A DNA stretch of 64,000 bases from JAGREO01 sp020446285 (GCA_041398005.1 JAWKVP010000002.1:434001-498000), one strand, 5' to 3'. Counted from the stretch's first letter, positions 35,868 to 44,973 are shown. The notes: generated by a model not told the origin, from the letters alone. Made by a program: numbers and translations.

Positions 35868-36698
35868 ATGCGAACAGCGAGAGCGGCACTCATCGTCGCA
35901 ACACTTGTCGTCAGTCTGATAGCCGGATCGACGCGTGCGCAGGAGGCGCAGCAGGCCCTCTCGTCCGAGAGCGCCATCGAGGCCATCAAACAGCGCGGCA
36001 CGATCCGCGTCGGCATGTCGACATTCGTGCCATGGGCGATGCGTGACAGGAATGGCGAACTCATCGGCTTCGAGATCGATGTCGCGAAAAAGCTCGCCGC
36101 CGACATGGAAGTCGACATCGAATTCGTTCCGACGGCTTGGGACGGCATCATTCCCGCCCTGCTCGCCGGCAAGTTCGATGTCATCATCGGCGGCATGTCG
36201 ATCACGCCGGCTCGCAATCTCACCGTCAACTTCACCCTCCCCTATGCCAATTCCTCGATCGGCGTGATGGCCAGCAAGGAACTCGCGGAAGGCCTTCAAT
36301 GGCCGGACGGCTACAACAGCCCCGATGTCACCTTCGCCTGCCGCCGCGGCGCGACGCCTTGCCTTTACATTCAGGAGAACTTCCCCAAGGCGACACTTCG
36401 TCAGTTCGATGATGATGGTCAAACCGAGCAGGAAGTGCTCAACGGCAATGCCCACGCCATGCTTTCCTCACAGCCCAAGCCGGCATTCGCCATCTATGAC
36501 AATCCGGAGATCGCATTCTCGCCGACCGACGAGAAGATCGAGCCGAACAGCGAAGCCTTTGCCGTGCGCAAGGGTGATCCCGATGCACTCAATTTCTTCA
36601 ATAACTGGATCATGCTGAACATCCAGTCGGGCTGGCTGCTGGAAACGCACCAGTACTGGTTCGGCGGTCGTCCGTGGGCCGATCAGGTCGCGCAATAG
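35868..36698 (+). CDS. Amino-acid ABC transporter substrate-binding protein
   Basis: A 276-residue periplasmic binding protein of the type II fold (family 3). A signal peptide ends at about RAQ|EAQ; GTIRVGMSTFVPWAMRDRNGELIGFEIDVAKKLA is the family's N-terminal lobe, and GKFDVIIGGMSITPARNLTVNFTLPY is its signature stretch. The ATG follows CAGGAGAGGAA. It delivers a polar amino acid to the two permeases. The two Cys in the CRRGATPC segment are unusual for the family and could form a disulfide. Confidence 0.9.
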   Translation: MRTARAALIVATLVVSLIAGSTRAQEAQQALSSESAIEAIKQRGTIRVGMSTFVPWAMRDRNGELIGFEIDVAKKLAADMEVDIEFVPTAWDGIIPALLAGKFDVIIGGMSITPARNLTVNFTLPYANSSIGVMASKELAEGLQWPDGYNSPDVTFACRRGATPCLYIQENFPKATLRQFDDDGQTEQEVLNGNAHAMLSSQPKPAFAIYDNPEIAFSPTDEKIEPNSEAFAVRKGDPDALNFFNNWIMLNIQSGWLLETHQYWFGGRPWADQVAQ

Positions 36699-36773
36699 GC
36701 CACCCACCGGGAAACCCTCTGTCCGGCGGCGTTCCCGTAACGGCTGCCGCCGCTGACCGCCTGGTTTGCACGC

Positions 36774-37667
36774 ATGTATCCCGACCCCGAAAGGCCACGC
36801 ATTTTCGGCCGCATCGACGCCGTCGTCATCGGGATGGTCGTCGCGGCCATCATTTACGTCTGGTATCGCGTCTCGGACGTTCTGGTCTACAAATGGAACT
36901 GGAATTTCCTGCCTCAAGTGCTGATCCGTCATGACGAGCAGCTCGGGTGGTGGGTGCCCAATGTCCTGCTCGAAGGGCTGCTCACCACCATACGAATCTC
37001 GATCTGGTCCATGGCTCTCGCCTGTGCGCTCGGCCTCGTGCTCGGCATCCTGGCGACACGCGAGCGCCTCCTGCCACGCCTGACCGCACACGCCTATGTC
37101 GGCCTCATCCGCAACATTCCACCTCTTGTTTTCATTTTCGTTTTCTATTTCTTCATCTCGTCGCAGATCGTTCCGGCATCGGGCATCGACAGCTGGGCGC
37201 GCGAGTTGGGCGATGGCGGAAAATCGGTCGTCAATCTCCTCCTCGGCCCCCCCGAACTTTTCGAGAACCTGATTTCCGGCGTTCTCTGCCTTGCGATGTT
37301 CGAAGCTGCCTACATCGCGGAGATCATCCGTGCCGGTATCCGTTCGATTCCTGACAGCCAGCGGGAATCGGCGGCCAGCCTCGGCCTTCGCCCGATCCAG
37401 ACCTTTCGCCTCGTCATTCTCCCGCAGGCCCTTCGCGCCGTGACACCGCCACTCGCCAACCAGTTCATCATGCTGGTGAAGAACAGCGCCATCATGTCGT
37501 TGATCTCGGTTCAGGAACTGACGTTCATCGGCACGGAGATCGCCGTCTCCACCGGCCGCCGCTTCGAGACGTGGATTGTCGTCGCCTTGATGTATTTCGT
37601 CCTTTGCTACAGCCTCGCGATCGTTTTCTCCCGTCTCGAGAAGCGCTCGCGACTCGTGCAGCGCTGA
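36774..37667 (+). CDS. Polar amino-acid ABC transporter permease 2
   Basis: A 297-residue permease of the same family as 33969-34808. It shows LIRNIPPLVFIFVFYFFIS and the EAA loop ESAASLGLRPIQTFRLVILPQALR. The two permeases would form a heterodimer. The ATP-binding protein normally encoded in the same operon is absent here; the next gene is an AhpD-like protein. Confidence 0.9.
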   Translation: MYPDPERPRIFGRIDAVVIGMVVAAIIYVWYRVSDVLVYKWNWNFLPQVLIRHDEQLGWWVPNVLLEGLLTTIRISIWSMALACALGLVLGILATRERLLPRLTAHAYVGLIRNIPPLVFIFVFYFFISSQIVPASGIDSWARELGDGGKSVVNLLLGPPELFENLISGVLCLAMFEAAYIAEIIRAGIRSIPDSQRESAASLGLRPIQTFRLVILPQALRAVTPPLANQFIMLVKNSAIMSLISVQELTFIGTEIAVSTGRRFETWIVVALMYFVLCYSLAIVFSRLEKRSRLVQR

Positions 37668-37695
37668 ACCGGATATCGAGGAAAATCAGGAAACC

Positions 37696-38283
37696 ATGAC
37701 CGCCTGGATCCGCATGATCGCCGATGACGAGGCCGACGTCGAACTGCTCGACGCCCTGTCGCTCGCCCGCACGCCACACGGTACGGTTGACAACGTCATG
37801 CGCGTGCACTCGCTTCGCCCCAATACCATGCGCGGCCATGTCATGCTCTATCGCGCCGCCCTGCATGATGATGCCAACACCCTGCCCGCGTGGCTGCAGG
37901 AGACGCTTTCGTCCTATGTGTCGATCCTCAATGACTGCCCCTATTCGCTGGCCAACCACTGGACCAATGCCCGCCACCTGATCGACGACGAGGCACGCGC
38001 CGAGGCGATCGAGAGAGCGCTTCGCTCTGACCGCCCGGAAGATGCCTTCGACGGCGTGGAACTCGAGCTCATGCGCTATGCACGAAAACTCACGAAAGAA
38101 CCGGGCGGAATGGACAAAGCCGACGTCGAGGCCCTGAAAAATGCGGGGCTGGATGACGGACGGATCCTCGAGGCAAATCAGATCGTCGGCTATTTCAACT
38201 ATGTCAACCGCCTGCTCAACGGCCTCGGTGTCTCCACCGACGGTGACATTGTCGGCTATTACGCCGATGGAGAGCAGCACTGA
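37696..38283 (+). CDS. AhpD-fold peroxidase-related protein with a CxxS motif
   Basis: A 195-residue carboxymuconolactone decarboxylase/AhpD-like protein of the peroxidase-related group. The redox helix reads SILNDCPYSLANHW: Cys81 is kept, but the second Cys of the usual CxxC is Ser84, and His88 is in place. Loss of the resolving Cys would prevent a simple disulfide cycle. It follows the permease gene by 28 bases and is probably co-transcribed, perhaps acting on a product of the imported compound. Confidence 0.8.
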   Translation: MTAWIRMIADDEADVELLDALSLARTPHGTVDNVMRVHSLRPNTMRGHVMLYRAALHDDANTLPAWLQETLSSYVSILNDCPYSLANHWTNARHLIDDEARAEAIERALRSDRPEDAFDGVELELMRYARKLTKEPGGMDKADVEALKNAGLDDGRILEANQIVGYFNYVNRLLNGLGVSTDGDIVGYYADGEQH

Positions 38284-38394
38284 CCGGAATCGTTGCCAGG
38301 CCCCATTCGCCAGCAGATTGCCGCATCAACCGGTCCGGACAAGGGAAATAAGGGAAGCGGCCGACCAGCTGTCGATCCTTCGGCGCTCCTGCGT

Positions 38395-39309
38395 TCACGC
38401 CACGAGCAAGCCGCCGATCTCGCCCGCCTTCCAGGGTTCATCGGAGAGGACGACGTCGAGGAGGTAGCGGCCATAGGCCGTCTTGGCCAGGGGCTCCGCA
38501 AGCTCCCGCAACCTGTCTGCATCGATGTGCCCGAGAAGATAGGCGATCTCTTCCGGACAGGCGACCTGAAAGCCCTGGCGCTGCTGAATCGTGCGAACGA
38601 ATTCGCCGGCCTGCAACAGACTGTCGTGGGTACCGGCGTCGAACCACGCATAGCCGCGCCCCATCCGCTCGACCCGCAGCTTTCCCTCTTTCAGATAGAC
38701 CTTGTTCAGGTCGGTGATCTCGTACTCGCCGCGTGCGGACGGCTTGAGATCGCGGGCAATGTCGATCACCTGATTGTCATAGAAGTAGAGGCCGGTCACA
38801 GCATAGTTCGATCGCGGCTTCTCGGGTTTTTCCTCGATGCTGACCGCCTTGCCGTTCCCGTCGAACTCGACGACACCGTATCGTTCAGGGTCGCTCACCC
38901 GGTAGCCGAATACGGTGGCGCCATCGCGATGCCCGGTCACCCGCTGCAGATCGGCGCGCAGATAGTGGCCGAAATAGATGTTGTCACCGAGCACGAGCGC
39001 ACAATTGTCGTTGCCGATGAAGTCCCTGCCGATCGTGAATGCCTGCGCAAGACCCTCGGGACGGGTCTGCTGGGCATAGCTGAGCCGGAGCCCCCACTGG
39101 CTTCCATCCTTCAGCAGCGTCTTGAACTGCCACTGGTCCTCGGGCGTGGTAATGATGAGGATGTCCCGGATGCCGGCGAGCATCAGGGTCGTCAGCGGAT
39201 AGTAGATCAGGGGCTTGTCGAAGATCGGCAGGAGCTGCTTACAGACGGCTCTCGTGATCGGATAAAGCCGGGTGCCAGATCCTCCGGCGAGAATGATGCC
39301 CTTCCACAT
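38395..39309 (-). CDS. rmlA: Glucose-1-phosphate thymidylyltransferase
   Basis: A 304-residue nucleotidyltransferase making dTDP-glucose from glucose-1-phosphate and dTTP. GIILAGGSGTRLYP is the nucleotide-binding signature at the N-terminus; LVLGDNIYFG, VEFDGNGKAVSIEEKPEKP and YAWFDAGTHDSLLQA are RmlA-specific. ATG 39309 places the signature three residues in. It is the last gene of a minus-strand set with an epimerase/dehydratase and rmlC; rmlB and rmlD are not in the window. Confidence 0.93.
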   Translation of the reverse strand: MWKGIILAGGSGTRLYPITRAVCKQLLPIFDKPLIYYPLTTLMLAGIRDILIITTPEDQWQFKTLLKDGSQWGLRLSYAQQTRPEGLAQAFTIGRDFIGNDNCALVLGDNIYFGHYLRADLQRVTGHRDGATVFGYRVSDPERYGVVEFDGNGKAVSIEEKPEKPRSNYAVTGLYFYDNQVIDIARDLKPSARGEYEITDLNKVYLKEGKLRVERMGRGYAWFDAGTHDSLLQAGEFVRTIQQRQGFQVACPEEIAYLLGHIDADRLRELAEPLAKTAYGRYLLDVVLSDEPWKAGEIGGLLVA

Positions 39310-39431
39310 GCAAGACTTCCGGTGTTCTGTTGGTGTGAATGCGATTTCGGGACGACGTGCGGAACGAATGCCGCTCGCCGTCCCCGGGCCTGCCATGCTC
39401 CGCCGGACAGATCATGCCCGGCGGCACACGA

Positions 39432-40484
39432 TCAGCCGGTCTTGCGACCCGCCTGCCCGTCAGCGAGGTTCAGCATCGCACCACCGAGTTCGGCCTCATG
39501 CACGATCTTCTGCCAGCGGATCAGTTCCTGGTACCAGTCGAGCGTGATCGTCCTCGTGGTGCGGTCGAGCGTACCGTTCTCCAGCCGTTCGACGATCTCG
39601 TTCACGCCATCGACCGCGGTCTTTTCCGCCTTCCAGCCGAGCGCTTCGATCTTGTCGAATTTCACCCGGTAGGAACGGTGGTCGGCATCGCCATACCACT
39701 CGACCTTCACATCCTTCGGTACGGCCCCGGCGATCGTCTCGGCAAGCGGCCCGAGCTGGTAGTTGTTGGCATCGGAGCCGACATTGAAGAGCTGTCCGCT
39801 GACCTTGTCGACCGGTGCGGCAAGCATGAACATCTGGGCGCGAGCGGTGTCGCGCACATGCACCATCGGCCGCCACTGGGTGCCATCACGCATCAACGGC
39901 AGGGTACCGGTCTTCCATGCGCCGTAGGTCATGCCGTTGATCGCGAGATCGAAGCGCATGCGCGGGCTGTAGCCGTAGACCGTCGCCTGACGCAGCACCA
40001 CCACGCAGAAATCGTCATCGGCGAGCGGAAAGACTCCGTGCTCGGCAAGTTCGTTGGCCTTGGCGTAGGTCGTCAGCGGATTGGTCTTGAATGTTTCGTC
40101 ACAGACGACCGAGGGCTCCTGGAAGCCATAGATGCTGCAGGACGAGGGCAGCACATAACGCTTGACACCGGCCATCTTCGCGAGGCGTGCGCAGGCGACG
40201 CGCGATTCATGGTTGATCTCGTAGGTCGCCTCCTGGAAGAGTTCACCGCTCGGGTCGTTCGAGATCGCGACGAGATCGATGACATGATCGACATTGCGGA
40301 AGTGATCCGCGCCGAGCTGACGGCTGTCGGCCTTGATCTTCTCGAGACGCGGATGGTCCGGGAGAAGATCGTTGCCGAAGAAGAAACGGTCGATCGCGCG
40401 CACCTGATAGCCGGCCTCGAGCAGCATCGGCACGAGTGTCGTGCCGATATATCCCCCCGCGCCGGTAACGAGAACTCGTTCCAT
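39432..40484 (-). CDS. NAD-dependent nucleotide-sugar epimerase/dehydratase
   Basis: A 350-residue extended SDR protein. VTGAGGYIGTT binds NAD(P); SSCSIYG and the catalytic pair in TTYAKANELAE (Tyr-x-x-x-Lys) are intact; RQATVYGYSPRMRFDLAIN is typical of sugar epimerases acting on nucleotide sugars or related carriers. GGGAGAG lies before ATG 40484. It lies between rmlC and rmlA and so probably acts on a dTDP- or other NDP-sugar. It does not look like RmlB or RmlD, so the product may be something other than rhamnose. Confidence 0.85.
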   Translation of the reverse strand: MERVLVTGAGGYIGTTLVPMLLEAGYQVRAIDRFFFGNDLLPDHPRLEKIKADSRQLGADHFRNVDHVIDLVAISNDPSGELFQEATYEINHESRVACARLAKMAGVKRYVLPSSCSIYGFQEPSVVCDETFKTNPLTTYAKANELAEHGVFPLADDDFCVVVLRQATVYGYSPRMRFDLAINGMTYGAWKTGTLPLMRDGTQWRPMVHVRDTARAQMFMLAAPVDKVSGQLFNVGSDANNYQLGPLAETIAGAVPKDVKVEWYGDADHRSYRVKFDKIEALGWKAEKTAVDGVNEIVERLENGTLDRTTRTITLDWYQELIRWQKIVHEAELGGAMLNLADGQAGRKTG

Positions 40485-40500
40485 CGAAAAACTCTCCCAG

Positions 40501-41091
40501 TCAGTGATCGGCAGCCTGTCGCTCGACGGCGCCGGAGTAGACGAAATGATCTTCAAGCGCAGCGAATGACGGCTGGCGCATGTCCTTGTCGGAAAGGATG
40601 GCCTCGAGCCCGTCGAGCGGCCAGTCGATGCCGATATCCGGATCGTTCCACATGATGCCCTTGTCGTGATCGGGGGAATAATAGGCATCGACCTTGTAGA
40701 AGACCTCGGTGTCCTCGGTCAGCGTCATGAAACCGTGCGCAAAGCCCCTGGGCACGAGAAGCTGGTTCCATCCCTCGTCGGTGAGTTCCACGGCGACATG
40801 CCTGCCATACCAGGGCGAACCCTTGCGGATGTCGACCGCGACATCGAGGATCGCACCCTGCAGGACCCTGACGAGCTTGGTCTGGGCAAATGGCGGCGAC
40901 TGGAAATGCAGACCCCGAATCGTCCCGCGCTGAGCCGAGCGGGAGTGATTGTCCTGCACGAAGTCGAGCGAAAGGCCCGCCTCCTCGAACTGCCGACGAT
41001 TGTACACTTCGGAAAAGAACCCGCGATGATCGCCAAACTTCCTTGGCTTGATGATCCTGACGTCGGGTATCGCGGTCTCAACCAGCTCCAT
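40501..41091 (-). CDS. rmlC: dTDP-4-dehydrorhamnose 3,5-epimerase (RmlC family)
   Basis: A 196-residue cupin epimerase. RGTIRGLHFQSPP holds the catalytic His62; VLQGAILDVAVDIRKGSPWYG and LLVPRGFAHGFMTL are family hallmarks, and the Tyr in EVFYKVDAYYSP supports epimerase activity. It precedes the epimerase/dehydratase by 16 bases. It may make dTDP-L-rhamnose intermediates or, with a different partner, another deoxysugar. Confidence 0.92.
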   Translation of the reverse strand: MELVETAIPDVRIIKPRKFGDHRGFFSEVYNRRQFEEAGLSLDFVQDNHSRSAQRGTIRGLHFQSPPFAQTKLVRVLQGAILDVAVDIRKGSPWYGRHVAVELTDEGWNQLLVPRGFAHGFMTLTEDTEVFYKVDAYYSPDHDKGIMWNDPDIGIDWPLDGLEAILSDKDMRQPSFAALEDHFVYSGAVERQAADH

Positions 41092-41625
41092 TCACTTGCC
41101 CTATCTCTGTCACATTGGATTCCATCGACCTGCGGCCCCGGTACAGCAAGACACGCGAGCCCGTCCGATTCAAAAGGCAACCTAACGGTAATCATTTACC
41201 GAAACCTTAATGGCAACAGATTTCCGTTGCCACCACGGCACGAGCACACCCTCCCGTCGTATTCCGCCGGCACCATTCCCTTCACCCATTGAAATGCCCT
41301 ATCTCCTTGTCCTGCCGCATTTCCTCGCCGTTCAGGCTATTCCGCCCGAACTGAAAAAGCTCTAGGATCGCGGCAGGTGTGCGAGGGCTGGCCTGGCTAT
41401 TCCCGCCATGTTCAGGTTGCCCGTCTCGTTACAAGACCGAACCTACACCACCCTGTACTGCCCTGGCGGCAAAAACAAATGCCGCGATGCGGTGGCAAAT
41501 GCGGTATGCAGCGCCGCAGGGTAGCGAAGGGAACGTCTGCTATCGACAGCGAAAAGTTGAAGAACCAAGAAATGGTACGATCTCCGATCGCAGATTGTCC
41601 GACCGATATTGCCGGCTGACGTGAC
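41092..41625. other. Intergenic region between rmlC and the GGDEF-EAL gene
   Basis: About 530 bases without a convincing gene. It must hold the divergent promoters. Small inverted repeats occur: GGTAA/TTACC near 41188-41201 and GGCAAC/GTTGCC near 41211-41231. A larger folded element at 41461-41521 is listed separately. Confidence 0.5.
41461..41521 (+). other. Structured leader element upstream of the GGDEF-EAL gene
   Basis: CCCTGGCGGC (41461-41470) can pair with GCCGCAGGG (41513-41521) through nine pairs with one bulged G, enclosing about 40 bases with an A-rich loop and a second pairing option (GCGGCA 41466-41471 with TGCCGC 41480-41485). The two foldings exclude each other. It lies about 105 bases before the ATG. 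A regulatory RNA role is inferred and weak. Confidence 0.3.
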
Positions 41626-44427
41626 ATGACATCGCCTGACGCCACGGCAGGTCTCGACGTGCTCGCGGCCGTGCCTTTCGGAGCCTGCCTCCTCGTGCGC
41701 GACGGCGAGCGCGAATTCTGGCGGGTGAGCGACATGAACGATCGCTTCGCCTCCCTCGGCCGGCCGAAGGAGCACAACTGGCGAGGCATGCCCGTGACAG
41801 GCCTCCTGCGCGGCGTTCTGGACGAGGACCGCATGTTGCAGGTCATGGACTGTCTCGCCCGCAACCGCCCGTTCGAGGTCAGCCTGCGCGGCGATATCGA
41901 AAGGGCATCCGCACTGCGCGGCCGCCCCAATCCCTCGAGCCCGTCAAGCTATCTGATCATGCTTCGCGGCAGATCGGGCAACCGGACATTGCGACGCGTC
42001 GCCCGGGAACTCGCGACCCTCCGCAGCGACGGTGAAAGCATCAGCGGCGGAGCGCTCCTGCTCATCGCGAGCGGAGGGCGGGTACTTTCTCTGGATGGCG
42101 GGCCGCATCGGGTAGGCCTGGTCGATCGATTGCCCGACGGCGACGATTCGAATTACATTGAAAATGTGCTGATACCGCCTCTCGTGGGTCCCGCCTACCG
42201 CACCCTGCTCGAAGCCCGGAACCGCAAGGGCGCTGCCTTCACAAGCATTGCATCGGATGACCCCGGAACCGGCAGGATAACGCTCACGAGCGCCTTTCTC
42301 GGCGATCGCATGTGGCTGATGCTCGTTGCGCCGCCGCGGCAGGCAGCGCGCATGGACGAGGCCCGACCTCTCGTCGCCGGTCTCGTTTCGCTTCTGGCAA
42401 GGCGGCTCGAGACGACCGCTGTTTTCTTCGACACCGATCTGCGGATCCAGCGCATCTTCGAACCTCACCATCTTGCCGACGCGGCAGGCAGGCATCCGCA
42501 CGAGTTTCAGAGCCTGAAGGATCTCGTCGATCCTTCCCAGACCCCCCGACCAGGAGCGCCCGGAGGTCTGCCCTCGATGCTCGCGGCGCGATGGGACGAA
42601 AGGCGCCGCTGGAGCCTCCTGCCGCTGCAGCCCTTTGTCGGTTTCTTCCTCGGACTGCTCGAACCGCAAACAACGCCTTCCGTGATGTCCGACGATGCAC
42701 TGGCGTTGCTGGAATCCTCGAAGGTGGCGGTTGTCAGCCTCGATTCCGAACTTCGCGTACGTCTCGCCACGCGGGCTGCAGCGCATCTGTGGGGGCTCGA
42801 ACCGCAGGATCTCGAGGGAAGGACCCTTTCCGCGCTTCTGGAACCGAAGGAACGATCGCTCGGTCTCGATCCGGCGTCGATCTCCCTTGCGGCCGATATG
42901 CACGATCTCGCATTCGATGCGGTCTGCCTTGCCGGTGACGATCCGGGGCTTTCCGTACATGCGCGGCTCATCCGCGCCGAAACGAATGATACCAATGCCC
43001 ATGTGCTGCTCCTGAACGAGCGTTCGGGAACGGGGATCGAACAGACCCGCCTTCATCGTCTCGCCTTCAACGATCCGGTGACACGACTGCCCAATCGCAT
43101 TCTGTTCGCGGACAATCTGGCACAACTGATCGAGCGGGCGGACCGGGACGGGCGGCGGTTTGCGATCATGGCTGTCGACATCGACCGCTTCAGGGTCTTC
43201 AACGAGTCGCTCGGCATGGCACTCGGCGACCGCCTGCTCCATGGTTTCGGCGAGAGAATTCTGGAGCTGGCGTCGGACCGGCTCCACGCGGCACGGCTGT
43301 CCGCCGACCGTTTCCTCATCGTTCTCGACAGCGACAATGACGCAGACGCAGAAGAGCTCGAAGCACGGGCGCTGCGTCTCCTTGGATCGCTCGGATCGCC
43401 GCTCGAGATCGACGGGCAATCGTTCAATCTCTCCGTCTGTGCCGGACTGGCCCTGTTCCCCGACGAAGGCCGCGATGCGGACACGCTCATCCGCTATGCC
43501 GATATCGCGCTCGGCCATGCCAAACGCGCCGGACGCGGCCATCTACGGCGTTTCACCGCAACCATGAACGAGCATGCGGCCGCGCGTCTGATGCTGGAGA
43601 CGAATCTGCGCAACGCACTTGAGCAAAGGCAGCTCGCCGTGCATTTCCAGCCCCAGATTGCGATCGACGACGGTTCCGTCATCGGTTTCGAGGCGTTGTT
43701 GCGCTGGCACCATCCCGAACTCGGGACGATATCTCCGGGCGATTTCATTCCGGTCGCCGAGGAGACCGGAATGATCGTCGAGATCGGCCGCTGGGCACTT
43801 GCACGCGCCATGCGCGAGGTTCGCCGCTGGCATGCCGCCGGGTTCGATCGATTGCGCCTCGCGGTCAATCTGTCCGCGCGTCAGTTCGAACACGCCGACC
43901 TTCCGGGTCAGATCCGCGAGGCGGCGCAGGAAAGCGATTTTCCCCCGGGCCTGCTCGAACTCGAACTGACCGAGAGCATGGTCATGCACAGCGGCAATGG
44001 CATCGTCGAACGGTTGCGCGCGCTCGAAGCCTCCGGCGTCACCCTCGCTGTCGACGATTTCGGAACGGGCTACTCGTCACTCGCCTACCTCAAGCGTTTT
44101 CCCATACGTTCCCTCAAGATCGACCGTTCGTTCATCGCCGACATCGATCATGACTCGAACAGTGCGGCGATCGTCGAGGCGATCGTTGCCATGGGCCGGG
44201 CCCTCGGTCTCAAGACGATCGCCGAGGGTGTCGAAAGTCCCGGCCAGCTGGAGGCCTTGCGCCGCTTTCGCTGCGACGAGGTTCAGGGTTTCCTGTTCGC
44301 ACGGCCGATGCCCGCCAGTGACATCCCGGAGTTTCTCGCCCAGCTGAACAACGGTCGCATCCGCTCGTTCCGGGGCGGGTCGGCGTCAGTCACGCATTTT
44401 CCGACACCGCCCGATCGATCCGGCTGA
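41626..44427 (+). CDS. c-di-GMP phosphodiesterase-type protein (PAS, degenerate GGDEF, EAL)
   Basis: A 933-residue signalling protein. Residues about 1-370 form an N-terminal part without membrane helices and of unclear family, about 375-470 look PAS-like, about 480-640 are GGDEF and about 650-915 are EAL. The GGDEF signature is replaced by SADRF (559-563), so cyclase activity is unlikely. The EAL domain keeps EALLRW (Glu689), NLSARQF, LTESM, DDFGTGYSSL and KIDRSF, so it should hydrolyse c-di-GMP. Its 3' end overlaps the convergent pentapeptide gene by 42 bases. With nearby polysaccharide and adhesin-type secretion loci, biofilm control is a reasonable inference. Confidence 0.9.
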   Translation: MTSPDATAGLDVLAAVPFGACLLVRDGEREFWRVSDMNDRFASLGRPKEHNWRGMPVTGLLRGVLDEDRMLQVMDCLARNRPFEVSLRGDIERASALRGRPNPSSPSSYLIMLRGRSGNRTLRRVARELATLRSDGESISGGALLLIASGGRVLSLDGGPHRVGLVDRLPDGDDSNYIENVLIPPLVGPAYRTLLEARNRKGAAFTSIASDDPGTGRITLTSAFLGDRMWLMLVAPPRQAARMDEARPLVAGLVSLLARRLETTAVFFDTDLRIQRIFEPHHLADAAGRHPHEFQSLKDLVDPSQTPRPGAPGGLPSMLAARWDERRRWSLLPLQPFVGFFLGLLEPQTTPSVMSDDALALLESSKVAVVSLDSELRVRLATRAAAHLWGLEPQDLEGRTLSALLEPKERSLGLDPASISLAADMHDLAFDAVCLAGDDPGLSVHARLIRAETNDTNAHVLLLNERSGTGIEQTRLHRLAFNDPVTRLPNRILFADNLAQLIERADRDGRRFAIMAVDIDRFRVFNESLGMALGDRLLHGFGERILELASDRLHAARLSADRFLIVLDSDNDADAEELEARALRLLGSLGSPLEIDGQSFNLSVCAGLALFPDEGRDADTLIRYADIALGHAKRAGRGHLRRFTATMNEHAAARLMLETNLRNALEQRQLAVHFQPQIAIDDGSVIGFEALLRWHHPELGTISPGDFIPVAEETGMIVEIGRWALARAMREVRRWHAAGFDRLRLAVNLSARQFEHADLPGQIREAAQESDFPPGLLELELTESMVMHSGNGIVERLRALEASGVTLAVDDFGTGYSSLAYLKRFPIRSLKIDRSFIADIDHDSNSAAIVEAIVAMGRALGLKTIAEGVESPGQLEALRRFRCDEVQGFLFARPMPASDIPEFLAQLNNGRIRSFRGGSASVTHFPTPPDRSG

Positions 44428-44973
44428 ACAATGTCCTTCGCCATCCACCCAGATGGCACCGGAAAGGTCTGCCCGCAGGAGATCGACCCCTTCGAGACGG
44501 GCACCCGTGAGATCCGCCTCGCGCAGATTCGCATTGAAGAGCTTCGAACGGCTGAGATCCGCCCCCCGCAGGACAGCACCCTCGAGATCGGCGCTGGTCA
44601 GGTCCGCAAGGCTGAGATCGGCACCTTCGAGATTTGCCCTGCGCATTGACGCCGAGACGAATTTGGCCCTCCGCGCGTCCACGCCATCGAGGATGCTGTC
44701 GTCCAGCACCGCCCGCTTGAGCGAGGAGTCCCGCAGGATCGCGCCGGCAAGATCGAGCCCGCTCAGATCGAGACCATCCAAAAGGCAACGGCGCCAGTGC
44801 ACACCCGGTGCTGCAAAATCGGAACATTCGGCATGTACCGGTGAGGCCGACATCCACACGAGAGCAGCGAGAAGCAATCCCGCCAGCCCGCGCCCTGCGC
44901 ACGAGATACCACTCCGGCCGGCCGGACCGGATCGCCCCTCGAACCGGTCAGCCGGCGCCTTGCGAAAACACAC
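44386..44973 (-). CDS. Secreted pentapeptide-repeat protein
   Basis: A 195-residue protein starting with GTG 44973. A hydrophobic signal segment (about 30-48, ending VHA|ECS) is followed by about 20 pentapeptide units of the A(D/N)LxX type (LDGLDLSGLDLAGAIL, ANLEGADLSLADLTSADL, ADLSRSKLFNANL), which build a right-handed quadrilateral helix. It overlaps the end of lipB by 26 bases and the end of the GGDEF-EAL gene by 42. Such a repeat can fold as a rigid scaffold or DNA mimic, but a signal peptide argues for the periplasm. Function unknown. Confidence 0.8.
   Translation of the reverse strand: MCFRKAPADRFEGRSGPAGRSGISCAGRGLAGLLLAALVWMSASPVHAECSDFAAPGVHWRRCLLDGLDLSGLDLAGAILRDSSLKRAVLDDSILDGVDARRAKFVSASMRRANLEGADLSLADLTSADLEGAVLRGADLSRSKLFNANLREADLTGARLEGVDLLRADLSGAIWVDGEGHCSAGSIGRCRKMRD

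Noticed and set aside
41461..41530. A class I c-di-GMP (GEMM) riboswitch
   Set aside because: GGTAGCG and CAAA-type words are present, but the expected GACGCAAAGCC core and tetraloop-receptor pairing are not, so only a generic structured leader is reported.
41377..41624. Two overlapping 80-codon frames before the GGDEF-EAL gene
   Set aside because: They use different frames of the same non-conserved leader and lack ribosome sites; the stretch is better explained as a structured leader.
41944..43542. A 532-codon open frame antisense to the GGDEF-EAL gene
   Set aside because: The forward strand encodes clear PAS-like, GGDEF and EAL motifs; the reverse shows none.
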